Below are positions 8,258 to 15,980 of a stretch of 57,977 bases of DNA, piece after piece. A program made the position numbers and the translations under genes. The notes under the pieces are model-generated. The model worked only from the letters and a program-made list of their open reading frames with translations. It was not told the DNA's origin and did not search any database. Source of the stretch: Candidatus Binataceae bacterium (GTDB taxonomy: Bacteria; Desulfobacterota; Binatia; Binatales; Binataceae); contig DASXMJ010000035.1 in NCBI GenBank assembly GCA_036495685.1, positions 1 through 57,977 on the forward strand. The letters run 5' to 3'. Position 1 is the stretch's first letter. Each line of letters opens with the position of its first letter.

Positions 8258-9244
8258 TTAGCTCAATCGCAGGACTCCTCTGGCATTGCCGGACAGAATC
8301 TTCGCCTCACTCTCGGCATCCAGCTTAAGCGCTTTCACCTCCTCCACCGGGTGGGCGAGCCCGGCCGGCAGCGGGTAGTCGCTGCCGACTACGAATCGAT
8401 CCGCGCCGTAATTACCGACCAAATGACCCAGCATCGGGCGGCTGTGCGCGATGATGTCGAAATGAAACTGCGGTAGGTAAGTCGACGGCGGCCGTGGAAT
8501 TGCCTGTTTGCACTCCGGCACCAGGCGATAGCCCATGTCCAGCCGACCCAGCAGCGCGGGCAGCGCACCACCGGCGTGATACAGCACGACCTTCAGCTGC
8601 GGATGGCGTTCGAGCACCCCGCCGTAGATCAGGAGCGCAGCCGCCAGGCCGGTGTCGTAGAGATTGCCAACCAGATTGCCGAGAAAGTACCGGCCCAATG
8701 CCCCAGCCGGTGCAGCTTCAAAAGGATGAACGCAGACCGCCATCTCCAACGCTTCGGCCGCAGCCCAGAAAACCTCGAAATCGGGTTCGTCGAGCTGTCG
8801 CTCGCCGATCTTGGGAGGGATTTCCACGCCGCGCAGTCCCAACTTGGCGGCACGTTCGAGTTCCTTGGCCGCGGCGACCGGGTTCTGGAGAGGAACTGAT
8901 GCAAGTGGCGCGAAATGCCGCGAGTCGCTCCGCGCGAGCGCCGCCAGTGCGTCATTGTTCACCTGCGCGATAGCGAGACCGAGGTCATTCGCAACGTCTG
9001 GGTACATCAGAAACGGGACACACGAGATTGCTTGCAGCGCGATACCTTCTCGCTCCATGTCGGCTATGCGCGCCGCGGCAACCGAGATCGGCCCCTCCAG
9101 GGGGCGCGTGGCCTTCTCCTGGATGAGAAAGAACCTGCGACCGTCGCGTTCGACAATCCTGGTCGCGTAGTGCCTCCCTTCCCGCGCAAGGAAGTCGATC
9201 ACCTCGGGCGCCACGAGGTGGTTGTGCATATCGATTGCGTTCAT
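8258..9244 (-). CDS. ACMSD-like amidohydrolase
   Basis: 328 residues of the amidohydrolase-2 type. The N-terminal DMHNHLVAPEV supplies the metal His pair (H7, H9), CVHPFEA and YHAGGALP give the following His ligands, and GSDYPLP supplies the catalytic Asp. The family includes alpha-amino-beta-carboxymuconate-semialdehyde decarboxylase and gamma-resorcylate decarboxylase, so in this operon a decarboxylation or hydrolysis of a ring-cleavage product is the natural guess. It lies 51 bases after the Rieske beta gene and 2 bases before the acyl-CoA dehydrogenase. Confidence 0.88.
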   Translation of the reverse strand: MNAIDMHNHLVAPEVIDFLAREGRHYATRIVERDGRRFFLIQEKATRPLEGPISVAAARIADMEREGIALQAISCVPFLMYPDVANDLGLAIAQVNNDALAALARSDSRHFAPLASVPLQNPVAAAKELERAAKLGLRGVEIPPKIGERQLDEPDFEVFWAAAEALEMAVCVHPFEAAPAGALGRYFLGNLVGNLYDTGLAAALLIYGGVLERHPQLKVVLYHAGGALPALLGRLDMGYRLVPECKQAIPRPPSTYLPQFHFDIIAHSRPMLGHLVGNYGADRFVVGSDYPLPAGLAHPVEEVKALKLDAESEAKILSGNARGVLRLS

Positions 9245-9295
9245 GGTGTGAGCGGGTCCTTCCGCTACGCCTTTGACGCGGAGCGGGCAACGTCT

Positions 9296-9787
9296 TTACA
9301 AAATGAAACTGATCTTGCCGTGCGGACGGAGTGCTTCGTTGTCGAGGACTGCTCTTCGCTCTTTTATTTTTAGTTCGTTGCCGACACGAACGAGCTTGTA
9401 GTCGTACCGGCCGATGTAGGTATCTACCGATTCGTAGCGCATCCGGTGCACGGCGAAATTGGCGGTCGCGAGGATGCGGTCGCCGTCGGCACCGAGAACG
9501 CGCACGTTGCTGATCATCCGGCGAGTGCGCGATGGCGGATTTTCCGCCCACGCCGACTTACCCAGCAGTTGTTTTACGCGTGAGCGGATCCTAACGGCGT
9601 CGTCCGCGATGATGAACAAGGTGTTGCGGGCATCGCCTTCGGGTACATCGGTGGGAGGAATCTCGTATACTGCGTCGTCGCTAAGCAGTTCGAGCCATTC
9701 CTCAAGCCGCCACTCATCGAGCAGCGCCGCTTCCTTATACAGAAGATCCTCGACCTCCTGTCTGCTTGGAAGTTCCCCGGCGCTCAC
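9296..9787 (-). CDS. Aromatic-ring-hydroxylating dioxygenase, beta subunit
   Basis: 163 residues from a GTG at 9787 that overlaps the alpha-subunit stop (GTGA), showing translational coupling. This start gives VSAGELPSRQEVEDLLYKEAALLDEWRLEEWLELLSDDAVYEIP, the typical beginning of the small NTF2-fold subunit. VHRMRYESVDTYIGRYDYKLVRVG and LKIKERRAVLDNEAL close it. The beta subunit is structural in alpha3beta3 Rieske oxygenases. A longer open frame reaching 9952 lies inside the alpha gene and is not used. Confidence 0.92.
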   Translation of the reverse strand: MSAGELPSRQEVEDLLYKEAALLDEWRLEEWLELLSDDAVYEIPPTDVPEGDARNTLFIIADDAVRIRSRVKQLLGKSAWAENPPSRTRRMISNVRVLGADGDRILATANFAVHRMRYESVDTYIGRYDYKLVRVGNELKIKERRAVLDNEALRPHGKISFIL

Positions 9788-11076
9788 GCGGCACGTCTCG
9801 CGCGCTGAATCTGCGGCTCGGTCATCAGCTGGTTCCAGCGCCGCCAGAACGCGCGCATCTGCAGTTCGTCGGTTATGGATGGGTGCTCGCGCTTCATTCC
9901 GCGCGAAATGTCCGACCATTCGACTTCGCGGTTTAGAAAGCCGCGCTGACATGATTCGAGCATTTCGACATCGTCGGGAGTCGCAAAGCCGCCCGGCCCG
10001 AGGAAAGTAAGGAAATTGTCCAGGCGCAGTGCGGAGTCCTCTGCGCTCTCTTCGACCGGCGCGAGCGCCCAGGCATTCACCTCCATGTATCCGGGAGAAA
10101 CCGGATAGAAGGTGCGAATCGTGACCGCCATGATGTCGTTGATGACCAGGTTCGGGAAGATTCCGAGGTTGCGACTGGTCTCACAGATTCGCCACGCGCG
10201 CTCCTTGCCGAACCGTCTGTCGAACTTCGCGCGCAATTCCTCAAAGTGAGCCTTACGGTGCTCACCGAAAGGCGGCACCCAATGCGCGATGGGGCGACCC
10301 CACGCGCTCTGGTACTCCAGCACCGCGTGTCCGTTGCCAAGATCGATCGGTTTCTGATGCGGCGGGGAGGCCATGTCACGCGATCGCACATCGATTCCGA
10401 TGTCGCTCAGAAAAGTGAAGTAGCGCTGATGAGTAGGCAGCCCGTGGTAGCCGTCGTAGCTGTTCTCGACCAGCAGCTTCCAGTTCGCCCGGGCGCTGTA
10501 TGACTGCTGCCCGGCGACCACTTTCATCCCGAGTTCGGACTGGTCGGCGACCAGATCGAGGTATTCGCGCGCCCGGGCCAGGTAGTCGTAGAGGCTTTGT
10601 GCCGCCGGATCGAAACACGCGAAGACGAAACCGCGGTAGCTGTCGACACCGGCGGGAGATCTAAGCCCGCGCTCCTCGCGCGAGAACGCGTCGCTGTAGG
10701 CGTCCTCGCCTGGTATACCTACCAATTCTCCGCGCGCGTTGTAGGTCCACGCGTGATAGGGGCACTGAAAGGTCTTGGCGTTGCCGGACTTCTGGCGGCA
10801 GACCAGCGCGCCGCGATGGGTGCAGGTGTTAAGCAGGACGCGAATAACATTGTCGTCGCCGCGCACCAAGACCATCGGCCGCCCCGCAACATTGCGCGAG
10901 CGATAGTCGCCGGCATGGGGCACTTCGGATTCGTGACCTACGTAGATCCAGCACTTCTCAAAGATGCGCCGCCGTTCCTGCTCCAGACACTCCGGATCGG
11001 TAAACACCCGCCGGTTGACTCGGAACAGGCCCGCTGCCTGGTCGTCCATGACGTAAGTTTCGGCTGGTCTATCCAT
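9784..11076 (-). CDS. Rieske non-haem iron dioxygenase, alpha subunit
   Basis: 430 residues, start at 11076 behind AAGGAG. The Rieske [2Fe-2S] site is CTHRGALVC...QCPYH (Cys85, His87, Cys105, His108), and the mononuclear iron site is N205/D208/H211/H216 (ENSYDGYHGLPTH) with D369 in PDDVEML. It hydroxylates an aromatic ring, usually giving a cis-dihydrodiol, or demethylates. The beta subunit follows with a 4-base overlap. No ferredoxin or reductase gene is in the window, so electrons must come from elsewhere. The open frame runs further upstream to 11604, but that part overlaps the SDR gene and is spurious. Confidence 0.95.
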   Translation of the reverse strand: MDRPAETYVMDDQAAGLFRVNRRVFTDPECLEQERRRIFEKCWIYVGHESEVPHAGDYRSRNVAGRPMVLVRGDDNVIRVLLNTCTHRGALVCRQKSGNAKTFQCPYHAWTYNARGELVGIPGEDAYSDAFSREERGLRSPAGVDSYRGFVFACFDPAAQSLYDYLARAREYLDLVADQSELGMKVVAGQQSYSARANWKLLVENSYDGYHGLPTHQRYFTFLSDIGIDVRSRDMASPPHQKPIDLGNGHAVLEYQSAWGRPIAHWVPPFGEHRKAHFEELRAKFDRRFGKERAWRICETSRNLGIFPNLVINDIMAVTIRTFYPVSPGYMEVNAWALAPVEESAEDSALRLDNFLTFLGPGGFATPDDVEMLESCQRGFLNREVEWSDISRGMKREHPSITDELQMRAFWRRWNQLMTEPQIQRARRAA

Positions 11077-11096
11077 GTGCGTCTCCTTGTGCCAGG

Positions 11097-11918
11097 TCAC
11101 ACTTCTTTGCGCGACGGGTCCCATGCCCAGTATTGCGCGATCGCGCCGCCATCGACGCGCAAGTCCATCCCGGTAATCATCCCGGCGTCTTCCGAAGCGA
11201 GGAAAACCGCAGCCCGCGCGTAATCGCTCGGGCCCGGCAATTTCTGCATCGCGACCCGCGAGCGAAACGGCTCGAACGCTTGGGTCACGCGTGTCACATC
11301 GGACGGCGTTTTGCGGCCCCATCGCGCCGCGCGCGCCAGCGACTCTGAGGGATCGGTAGCGGTCGGAGTCAGACTGTTCACGCGGATGCGGTGGGAAACC
11401 AGTTCCATGGCGGCGGAGCGGGTGAAGTTCAAGAGCCCGCTCTTGCCGGTGCAGTAGGCGATGTTGCGTGGCTCGCCCTGATGCCCCGCGGTGGAAATGA
11501 TGTTGATGATGCCGCCCCCGCGCCCCTGCTCGATCATCAGCTTGGCGACGTGCTTGGTGAAGAGGAACGCGCCGCCGAGGATAACTGCAAGCTGCTTCTG
11601 CCACTCGTCGAACGGCATATCGAGCACGCCCTTGCGATTGAAGAACGCCGCGCTGTTCACGAGCACATCGACCCCGCCGAAGGCCTCTTTGGCTTGTACG
11701 ACTGCGGCGCTGACCTGCGACTCGTCAGTCACGTCGCAAGTGCAGGCCAGTGAACGCCCACCGTTGCCCGCGATCGCCTGCGCGCAATCCCGTGCATTCT
11801 CCCCGCGGGAATCGACGCACACCAGCGCGGCCCCCTCTGCGGCCAATCCCTCCGCAATTCCCCCGCCGATATTCGGGCTGGTACCGGTTACCAGCGCGAC
11901 TTTACCCACAAGCTTCAT
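11097..11918 (-). CDS. SDR-family oxidoreductase (probable dihydrodiol dehydrogenase)
   Basis: 273 residues of a classical short-chain dehydrogenase: NAD(P) motif TGTSPNIGGG (residues 11-20), NSAA (88-91), catalytic Ser142 and YCTGK (Tyr155, Lys159). Between an extradiol dioxygenase and a Rieske oxygenase in one operon, the likely job is oxidising the cis-dihydrodiol to a catechol-type diol. This role is inferred from position; SDR sequence alone does not give substrate. Stop to Rieske alpha start is 20 bases, and the upstream LigB gene ends 7 bases before its start. Confidence 0.92.
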   Translation of the reverse strand: MKLVGKVALVTGTSPNIGGGIAEGLAAEGAALVCVDSRGENARDCAQAIAGNGGRSLACTCDVTDESQVSAAVVQAKEAFGGVDVLVNSAAFFNRKGVLDMPFDEWQKQLAVILGGAFLFTKHVAKLMIEQGRGGGIINIISTAGHQGEPRNIAYCTGKSGLLNFTRSAAMELVSHRIRVNSLTPTATDPSESLARAARWGRKTPSDVTRVTQAFEPFRSRVAMQKLPGPSDYARAAVFLASEDAGMITGMDLRVDGGAIAQYWAWDPSRKEV

Positions 11919-11925
11919 GTCCCGC

Positions 11926-12957
11926 TCACGCGACGAGGAAGCATTTCGAGGAGTTGAAGATCCAGGTGTCGATGAATTCGGTTTCCTTCGGTTTGCGGCC
12001 GAGCTCGGACAGCGCCCCGGTCAGACACATCCAATTGAGCAGCTCCTGCTGGCCGCTGTCCTCCACCGCAGCCGCCGAATAGCCCCGCCATTCGTCGTAG
12101 CGACCCGCACAAAGTGCGTCATACATTCGCCGATCGGCTGGGGTGTCCGGGTACAGGAAATAATTCTTCGGAGTAAGGAATGCATGCGACCATCCCGACG
12201 ACGCCAGCAGTGCCACTCGCCAGGGACTGGCCTTGAGAATTCGGGCCGTCGCCGCGCCGAGATCGAACAGGCGCGCGGGAGTGGGAGCCGGAGGATCCAG
12301 ATCCGCCTCCGAGGGAGGGTTCTCGAACGCCGGCAAGCCGCCGCGCTGGGCGATCACACGCCGGCCGTAACAATTGACCGCGAACGGAATGATAGTGAAT
12401 GGAAAGCCGTTCCGATCGTAGTCGAGATAGAAAATCGCGTTGGTGAAAGCGTGACCGAGGGGATGATGCAGCGGCTTGTAGGAATAGGCCGCATCGAAGC
12501 CCGCATCAATCAGGCGGCCGGCAAGGTATTTCGCGGCGCTCTTCTCGCCCTTGACGCGAAATTTCTTGTCGGGGGGTTCGTTCCAGACATTCTTCGGGGG
12601 TGGTCCGAACTCGAAGACCTCGAACGCGTTGATACAGTAGGCGGGAACGATCTCTTCGCGAAAATTCTCGTACTGATCGTCGCCCCAGATGACGATGAAG
12701 TCTGGCTGGAACGCATCGAGCGCCGCGCGAATCTTGCGCAGCCAGACCAGGTGCTTCTCACGATGACGCCTGGCCGCAGAGGTTCCTTCGTCGCTGCCCC
12801 ACTCCTCGCGCATCGCCGCCGGCCAGCCAGCGGGCCGGCGGTACTGTTCCGGCAGGCGCGGATTGGTAAGCATGCGTTTAAAAATCCAGTCCATCGACTC
12901 GTCGGAACCGGCGAGCGGCGGATAGTGAGTTATTCCAGCAAGTAGAATCTCTCCCAC
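11926..12957 (-). CDS. LigB-type (class III) extradiol ring-cleavage dioxygenase
   Basis: 343 residues resembling the catalytic B subunit of class III extradiol dioxygenases, which split catecholic rings next to the diol with Fe(II). Seen are GITHYPPL (His11, likely iron ligand), PDFIVIWGDDQYENF (metal/substrate strand), PLHHPLGHAF with further His, and LLASSGWSHAFLTP. No separate LigA-type small subunit is visible. A GTG start is used. Its place upstream of SDR and Rieske genes fits the order ring hydroxylation, dehydrogenation, cleavage. The substrate is unknown. Confidence 0.85.
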   Translation of the reverse strand: MGEILLAGITHYPPLAGSDESMDWIFKRMLTNPRLPEQYRRPAGWPAAMREEWGSDEGTSAARRHREKHLVWLRKIRAALDAFQPDFIVIWGDDQYENFREEIVPAYCINAFEVFEFGPPPKNVWNEPPDKKFRVKGEKSAAKYLAGRLIDAGFDAAYSYKPLHHPLGHAFTNAIFYLDYDRNGFPFTIIPFAVNCYGRRVIAQRGGLPAFENPPSEADLDPPAPTPARLFDLGAATARILKASPWRVALLASSGWSHAFLTPKNYFLYPDTPADRRMYDALCAGRYDEWRGYSAAAVEDSGQQELLNWMCLTGALSELGRKPKETEFIDTWIFNSSKCFLVA

Positions 12958-12990
12958 GGTGACTTTCTCCCCGGCGCTGGTGCGCCGTTG

Positions 12991-13041
12991 TCAGGCAGCC
13001 GTCCGGATGGAATCGCCCTTGGGTAGTTCGAGCTCGTTCAC
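12991..13041 (-). CDS. Possible 16-codon leader ORF
   Basis: In the gap between the GntR gene and the extradiol dioxygenase, a GTG at 13041 has a good ribosome site (GGAGG four bases upstream) and opens a 16-residue peptide, NELELPKGDSIRTAA after the first residue, ending 33 bases before the dioxygenase start. It could be a translated leader, a remnant of a lost gene, or chance. Only the ribosome site and position support it. Confidence 0.3.
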   Translation of the reverse strand: MNELELPKGDSIRTAA

Positions 13042-13132
13042 TTCGCCTCCGCGGTCGGCCGCAGGCCGGCACGCAACAAGACTCCGAGACCATGGTGGTG
13101 AAATCGGACGCCACACGCCCCCTGCAATATCG

Positions 13133-13942
13133 TCACCCATTGGCGGCCTCGGCGCGGTCCTTTTCTTTCCACAGCGACAGATAGTAGCGATTGAGACGCT
13201 CCAGCAGCTGGCCCATCTCGGTAACCGCGGCGTCACCGTCGCGGGCCGCGAAATGCTTCATAAATCTGCGTCGCGACGGCAGTACCCACGAGTTGCGCTG
13301 CTGTCCGATATCGCGGATGAAGTGCAGCATCACGTCGATAAGCGCTTCCATCACGATGACCATCACCGGGTTTTTGGTCACGCGCGCCAGCACGCGATGG
13401 AAATCGAGATGGATGGCGGCCTGCTCGTAAAAGGAGACCTTGTCGCGAGCCGCCTGTTCGGCCGCTTCGATATTCGCGTTGAGCGCGGCCAAGTCTTCAG
13501 CACCCGCGCGTTCGCACGCGGTGCGCACCACGATCGACTCGATCATCACGCGCGCCTCAGTCAGATGTTCAGGCTGAATCGCGCCCAGGTGAAACATGTC
13601 GCGCAGCCCAGTAACGATCGCCTCTCCAGTACTCTCGCGTACGAACGCGCCACCCGCAGCGCCCTTCTGAAGACGCAGCAGTCCGGCGTTCTCCAGCGAG
13701 CGCAGCGCTTCGCGCAAAGTATTGCGCGAGACCCCGAACTGCTCGGCCAGCGCCCGTTCGGGAGGCAGGCGGTCGCCGGCGCGAAGCCGCCGGGTCGATA
13801 GCTCGTTGCGAATCTGATCGGCGATTTCCTCGAAAGCCCGCGTGGTTTTGATGCGGCGAAACGCGACTAGCCGCGGGCGCCGCGATTCACCACGCTTGAC
13901 AGTGTTGGCGGGGGGGTGCTCCATTGGTCCAACCATTGCCAT
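13133..13942 (-). CDS. GntR/FadR-family transcriptional regulator
   Basis: 269 residues if started at 13942; internal ATGs at 13936 and 13924 are also possible. The winged helix-turn-helix spans about residues 34-95 (AEQFGVSRNTLREALRSLENAGLL, with the typical RLPPERALA before it). It is followed by an all-helical FCD ligand domain with the usual HLDFHRVL metal/ligand signature. FCD regulators mostly repress catabolic operons until a carboxylate ligand binds. It heads the minus-strand aromatic operon and diverges from a quinone oxidoreductase, with two operator-like sites at its start. Confidence 0.92.
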   Translation of the reverse strand: MAMVGPMEHPPANTVKRGESRRPRLVAFRRIKTTRAFEEIADQIRNELSTRRLRAGDRLPPERALAEQFGVSRNTLREALRSLENAGLLRLQKGAAGGAFVRESTGEAIVTGLRDMFHLGAIQPEHLTEARVMIESIVVRTACERAGAEDLAALNANIEAAEQAARDKVSFYEQAAIHLDFHRVLARVTKNPVMVIVMEALIDVMLHFIRDIGQQRNSWVLPSRRRFMKHFAARDGDAAVTEMGQLLERLNRYYLSLWKEKDRAEAANG

Positions 13943-13952
13943 GGTTGAACCG
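13925..13952. promoter_or_regulatory. Pair of FadR-type operator sites
   Basis: Site 1, TGGTCCAACCA (13925-13935), is a perfect TGGT-N3-ACCA dyad; site 2, TGGTTGAACCG (13942-13952), is the same with one mismatch. Their centres are 17 bases apart. TGGT-N3-ACCA is the known recognition form of many FadR-subfamily regulators. The sites cover the possible start codons of the GntR gene and lie 56-83 bases before the divergent oxidoreductase, so autoregulation and control of both sides are likely. Confidence 0.65.
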
Positions 13953-14007
13953 TTACCCTCTAATTGTCAAGCCCGCACCGGCCCTTGCCCAACGAGAGGT
14001 CCTCACG

Positions 14008-14997
14008 ATGAAAGCGATATTAGTGGTGCCCGGACCGGAAGGCGCGGTTTACGAATACCGCGAGGTGCCCGCACCTGCTCCCAAAGCCGGTGAAGTTCTG
14101 GTCAGAGTCCACGCTACCGGTACCAATCGCGGAGAGCTTCTGGCACGCTCGCTGATTCGTTCCAGCAACCCGAAGTTGCTGCCAAGCATCGGGGGAATCG
14201 AGTTCGCAGGCGAAATCGTCGCGCTCGCCCCAAGTGTCGCCTCGTGGAAAGCGGGCGACCGTGTGATGGGCCGCGCGCCGGGTTCGTATGCCGAGTTAGT
14301 CGCAGTCAATCAGCACGCGCTGATGCGCATCCCCGACGCACTGACTTATCCCGAGGCGGCAACGATCCCCAACGTCTTCGTTACGGCGCACGATGCGATA
14401 GTCACGGCGGCCCAACTGCACTCGGGTGAGTCGGCGATGATTACCGCGGGGTCTTCGGGAGTCGGGACCGCGGCAGTCCAGATAGCATGCTACCTGGGTG
14501 CGCAGCCGCTTTTCGCAACGACTCGGTTGGTGGCGAAGGGTGATGCGTTGCGCGCGCTCGGCGCAACCCATGCCGTCGACGTTTCTAAGGCGGACTGGGT
14601 TGACGAGGTCAAAGCCGCGACTCACGGTCGCGGCGTGGATGTGATCATCGACAACGTCGGCGGACCGATGCTCAAGGACAATCTGCATGCGCTTGCGGTT
14701 CGCGGCCGGCTGGTGAGCGTCGGGCGTAACGGGGGCAATGTCGGCGAATGCAACCTCGATGAACTCGCGTTCAAGCGGGCAAGTTTCATCGGGGTTACCT
14801 TTCGCACCCGGTCGACAGATGAAGCCCTCGCATGCAGCGAACGATTCGCAAGCGATCTGCTCGATGCGATCAACCGCGGTGCGTTGAAACCAGTCGTTGA
14901 CAGGATCTTTCCATTCGACCGGATCACCGATGCACACACTTACATGCTGAGCGATGCGCAAATCGGAAAGATCGTTTTGACTGTCGAATCCGGATGA
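14008..14997 (+). CDS. Zinc-free MDR-family quinone oxidoreductase
   Basis: 329 residues. The start at 14008 gives MKAILVVPGPEGAVYEYREVPAPAPKAGEVLVRV, the usual GroES-like opening; an open frame back to 13924 crosses the operators and is rejected. The cofactor motif ITAGSSGVGTAAVQIA sits mid-protein, and the cysteine ligands of zinc alcohol dehydrogenases are absent, so it belongs with NADPH quinone/enone reductases. Divergent from the GntR regulator and sharing its operators, it probably works on a pathway intermediate. Confidence 0.88.
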   Translation: MKAILVVPGPEGAVYEYREVPAPAPKAGEVLVRVHATGTNRGELLARSLIRSSNPKLLPSIGGIEFAGEIVALAPSVASWKAGDRVMGRAPGSYAELVAVNQHALMRIPDALTYPEAATIPNVFVTAHDAIVTAAQLHSGESAMITAGSSGVGTAAVQIACYLGAQPLFATTRLVAKGDALRALGATHAVDVSKADWVDEVKAATHGRGVDVIIDNVGGPMLKDNLHALAVRGRLVSVGRNGGNVGECNLDELAFKRASFIGVTFRTRSTDEALACSERFASDLLDAINRGALKPVVDRIFPFDRITDAHTYMLSDAQIGKIVLTVESG

Positions 14998-15980
14998 CGC
15001 CCCGGAACCCGGCAAGGTTCAACCACCCCGATCTGAGACCTGACCCGGGTGAAGCGTCGACCGCGAAAGCCCCAGCGACAGGCTGCGAGAACAATGCCAG
15101 GGGTGCATCGAGCTGCCCGGTCCGCAGGGCAAAGACATTCGCTGGATCCAGTCCTTGCGGCTTAGGCTAAGGCGCTTCGGGTAAGACCAGCACCGCGCGG
15201 GCTTCACTTGGCTTGCTGAATCGCCTTCAATCTGCGAGTTTCATGGTTCACCGTCTTTGCACGACTACGGCGTGATACTCACTGGAATATCCAGTCCATT
15301 AAGCACACGCCGGTCTATGTGGATACACGGGTTTGGTCGTCAGAATGGTCGTCAAGACTGGGTAAACCCAGGAGACTGAACAACAATCCTTTCCCATTCG
15401 AGACCGTGCGGCACCCCCAAAGTTCGTTTGGGTCTTGTCGTCCGGAACCAGAGAGGCTTGGTATATCTGATGCCTTTCCCAGAACGACGATTTCCAGAAC
15501 AACCCCGGTGGTCTTCTGAACGGGTCCTCCTTTTCCCCGCCCACAAGCACTGTCTTCGGTGCGTTCGTCTACGGATCCAGCTCCCTAGACCACACGAGGG
15601 GCCGCGCGCGATGACCATCCGGGTATTTCCCATGGGTAGGCGTAGGCTTGGAATCGAAATAGATCTCCTTGGAAGGTTACTCTCGAATTCCTCAATGATT
15701 CCGCTGGCTTTGTGCCTGCCATGCACGCAGTCGGAGCGCGATAAGCCAATACTGGCTTGGCTTTCGTGAATCCAGAGCTCGCGGCAATGTAGACGCCGAC
15801 GAGGACCTAGACGCTGAGCCAGGCCTTAAAAACTATCACCCGGCAGGTAAAATGACTGGCGGGTCAATCCGTAATCTCAATGCGAGACTGGCGACCACTT
15901 GGTCAGCCATTTTTTCGTGTTTCGATCCCTCCAGCGTGCTATTCGTCACAATGCATCGTTGTTGACCCTAATGATCCAAC
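14998..15980. other. 983-base region without a recognisable gene
   Basis: Only short overlapping frames are open in either direction (the longest, 124 codons on the minus strand at 15352-15726, reads as arginine/glycine-rich nonsense). I recognise no transposase, tRNA or protein remnant. A good intrinsic terminator on the plus strand lies at 15889-15915, far from any annotated upstream gene, so an unannotated transcript or a vanished gene is possible. Confidence 0.6.
15889..15915 (+). terminator. Orphan intrinsic terminator
   Basis: TGGCGACC / ACTT loop / GGTC-A-GCCA forms an 8-bp stem with a single bulged A, followed directly by six T. The nearest upstream plus-strand gene ends at 14997, nearly 900 bases away. 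It either ends a non-coding transcript in the empty region or insulates the histidine kinase that starts at 15981. Confidence 0.6.

Noticed and set aside
11077..11604. N-terminal extension of the Rieske alpha frame
   Set aside because: Overlaps the SDR gene; the ATG at 11076 with AAGGAG gives the family start.
11491..12945. 484-codon plus-strand frame across the SDR and extradiol dioxygenase genes
   Set aside because: Crosses two well-supported genes in antisense and shows no domain.
15352..15726. Minus-strand 124-codon frame as a transposase remnant
   Set aside because: No DDE, zinc-finger or helix-turn-helix text and no flanking inverted repeats.
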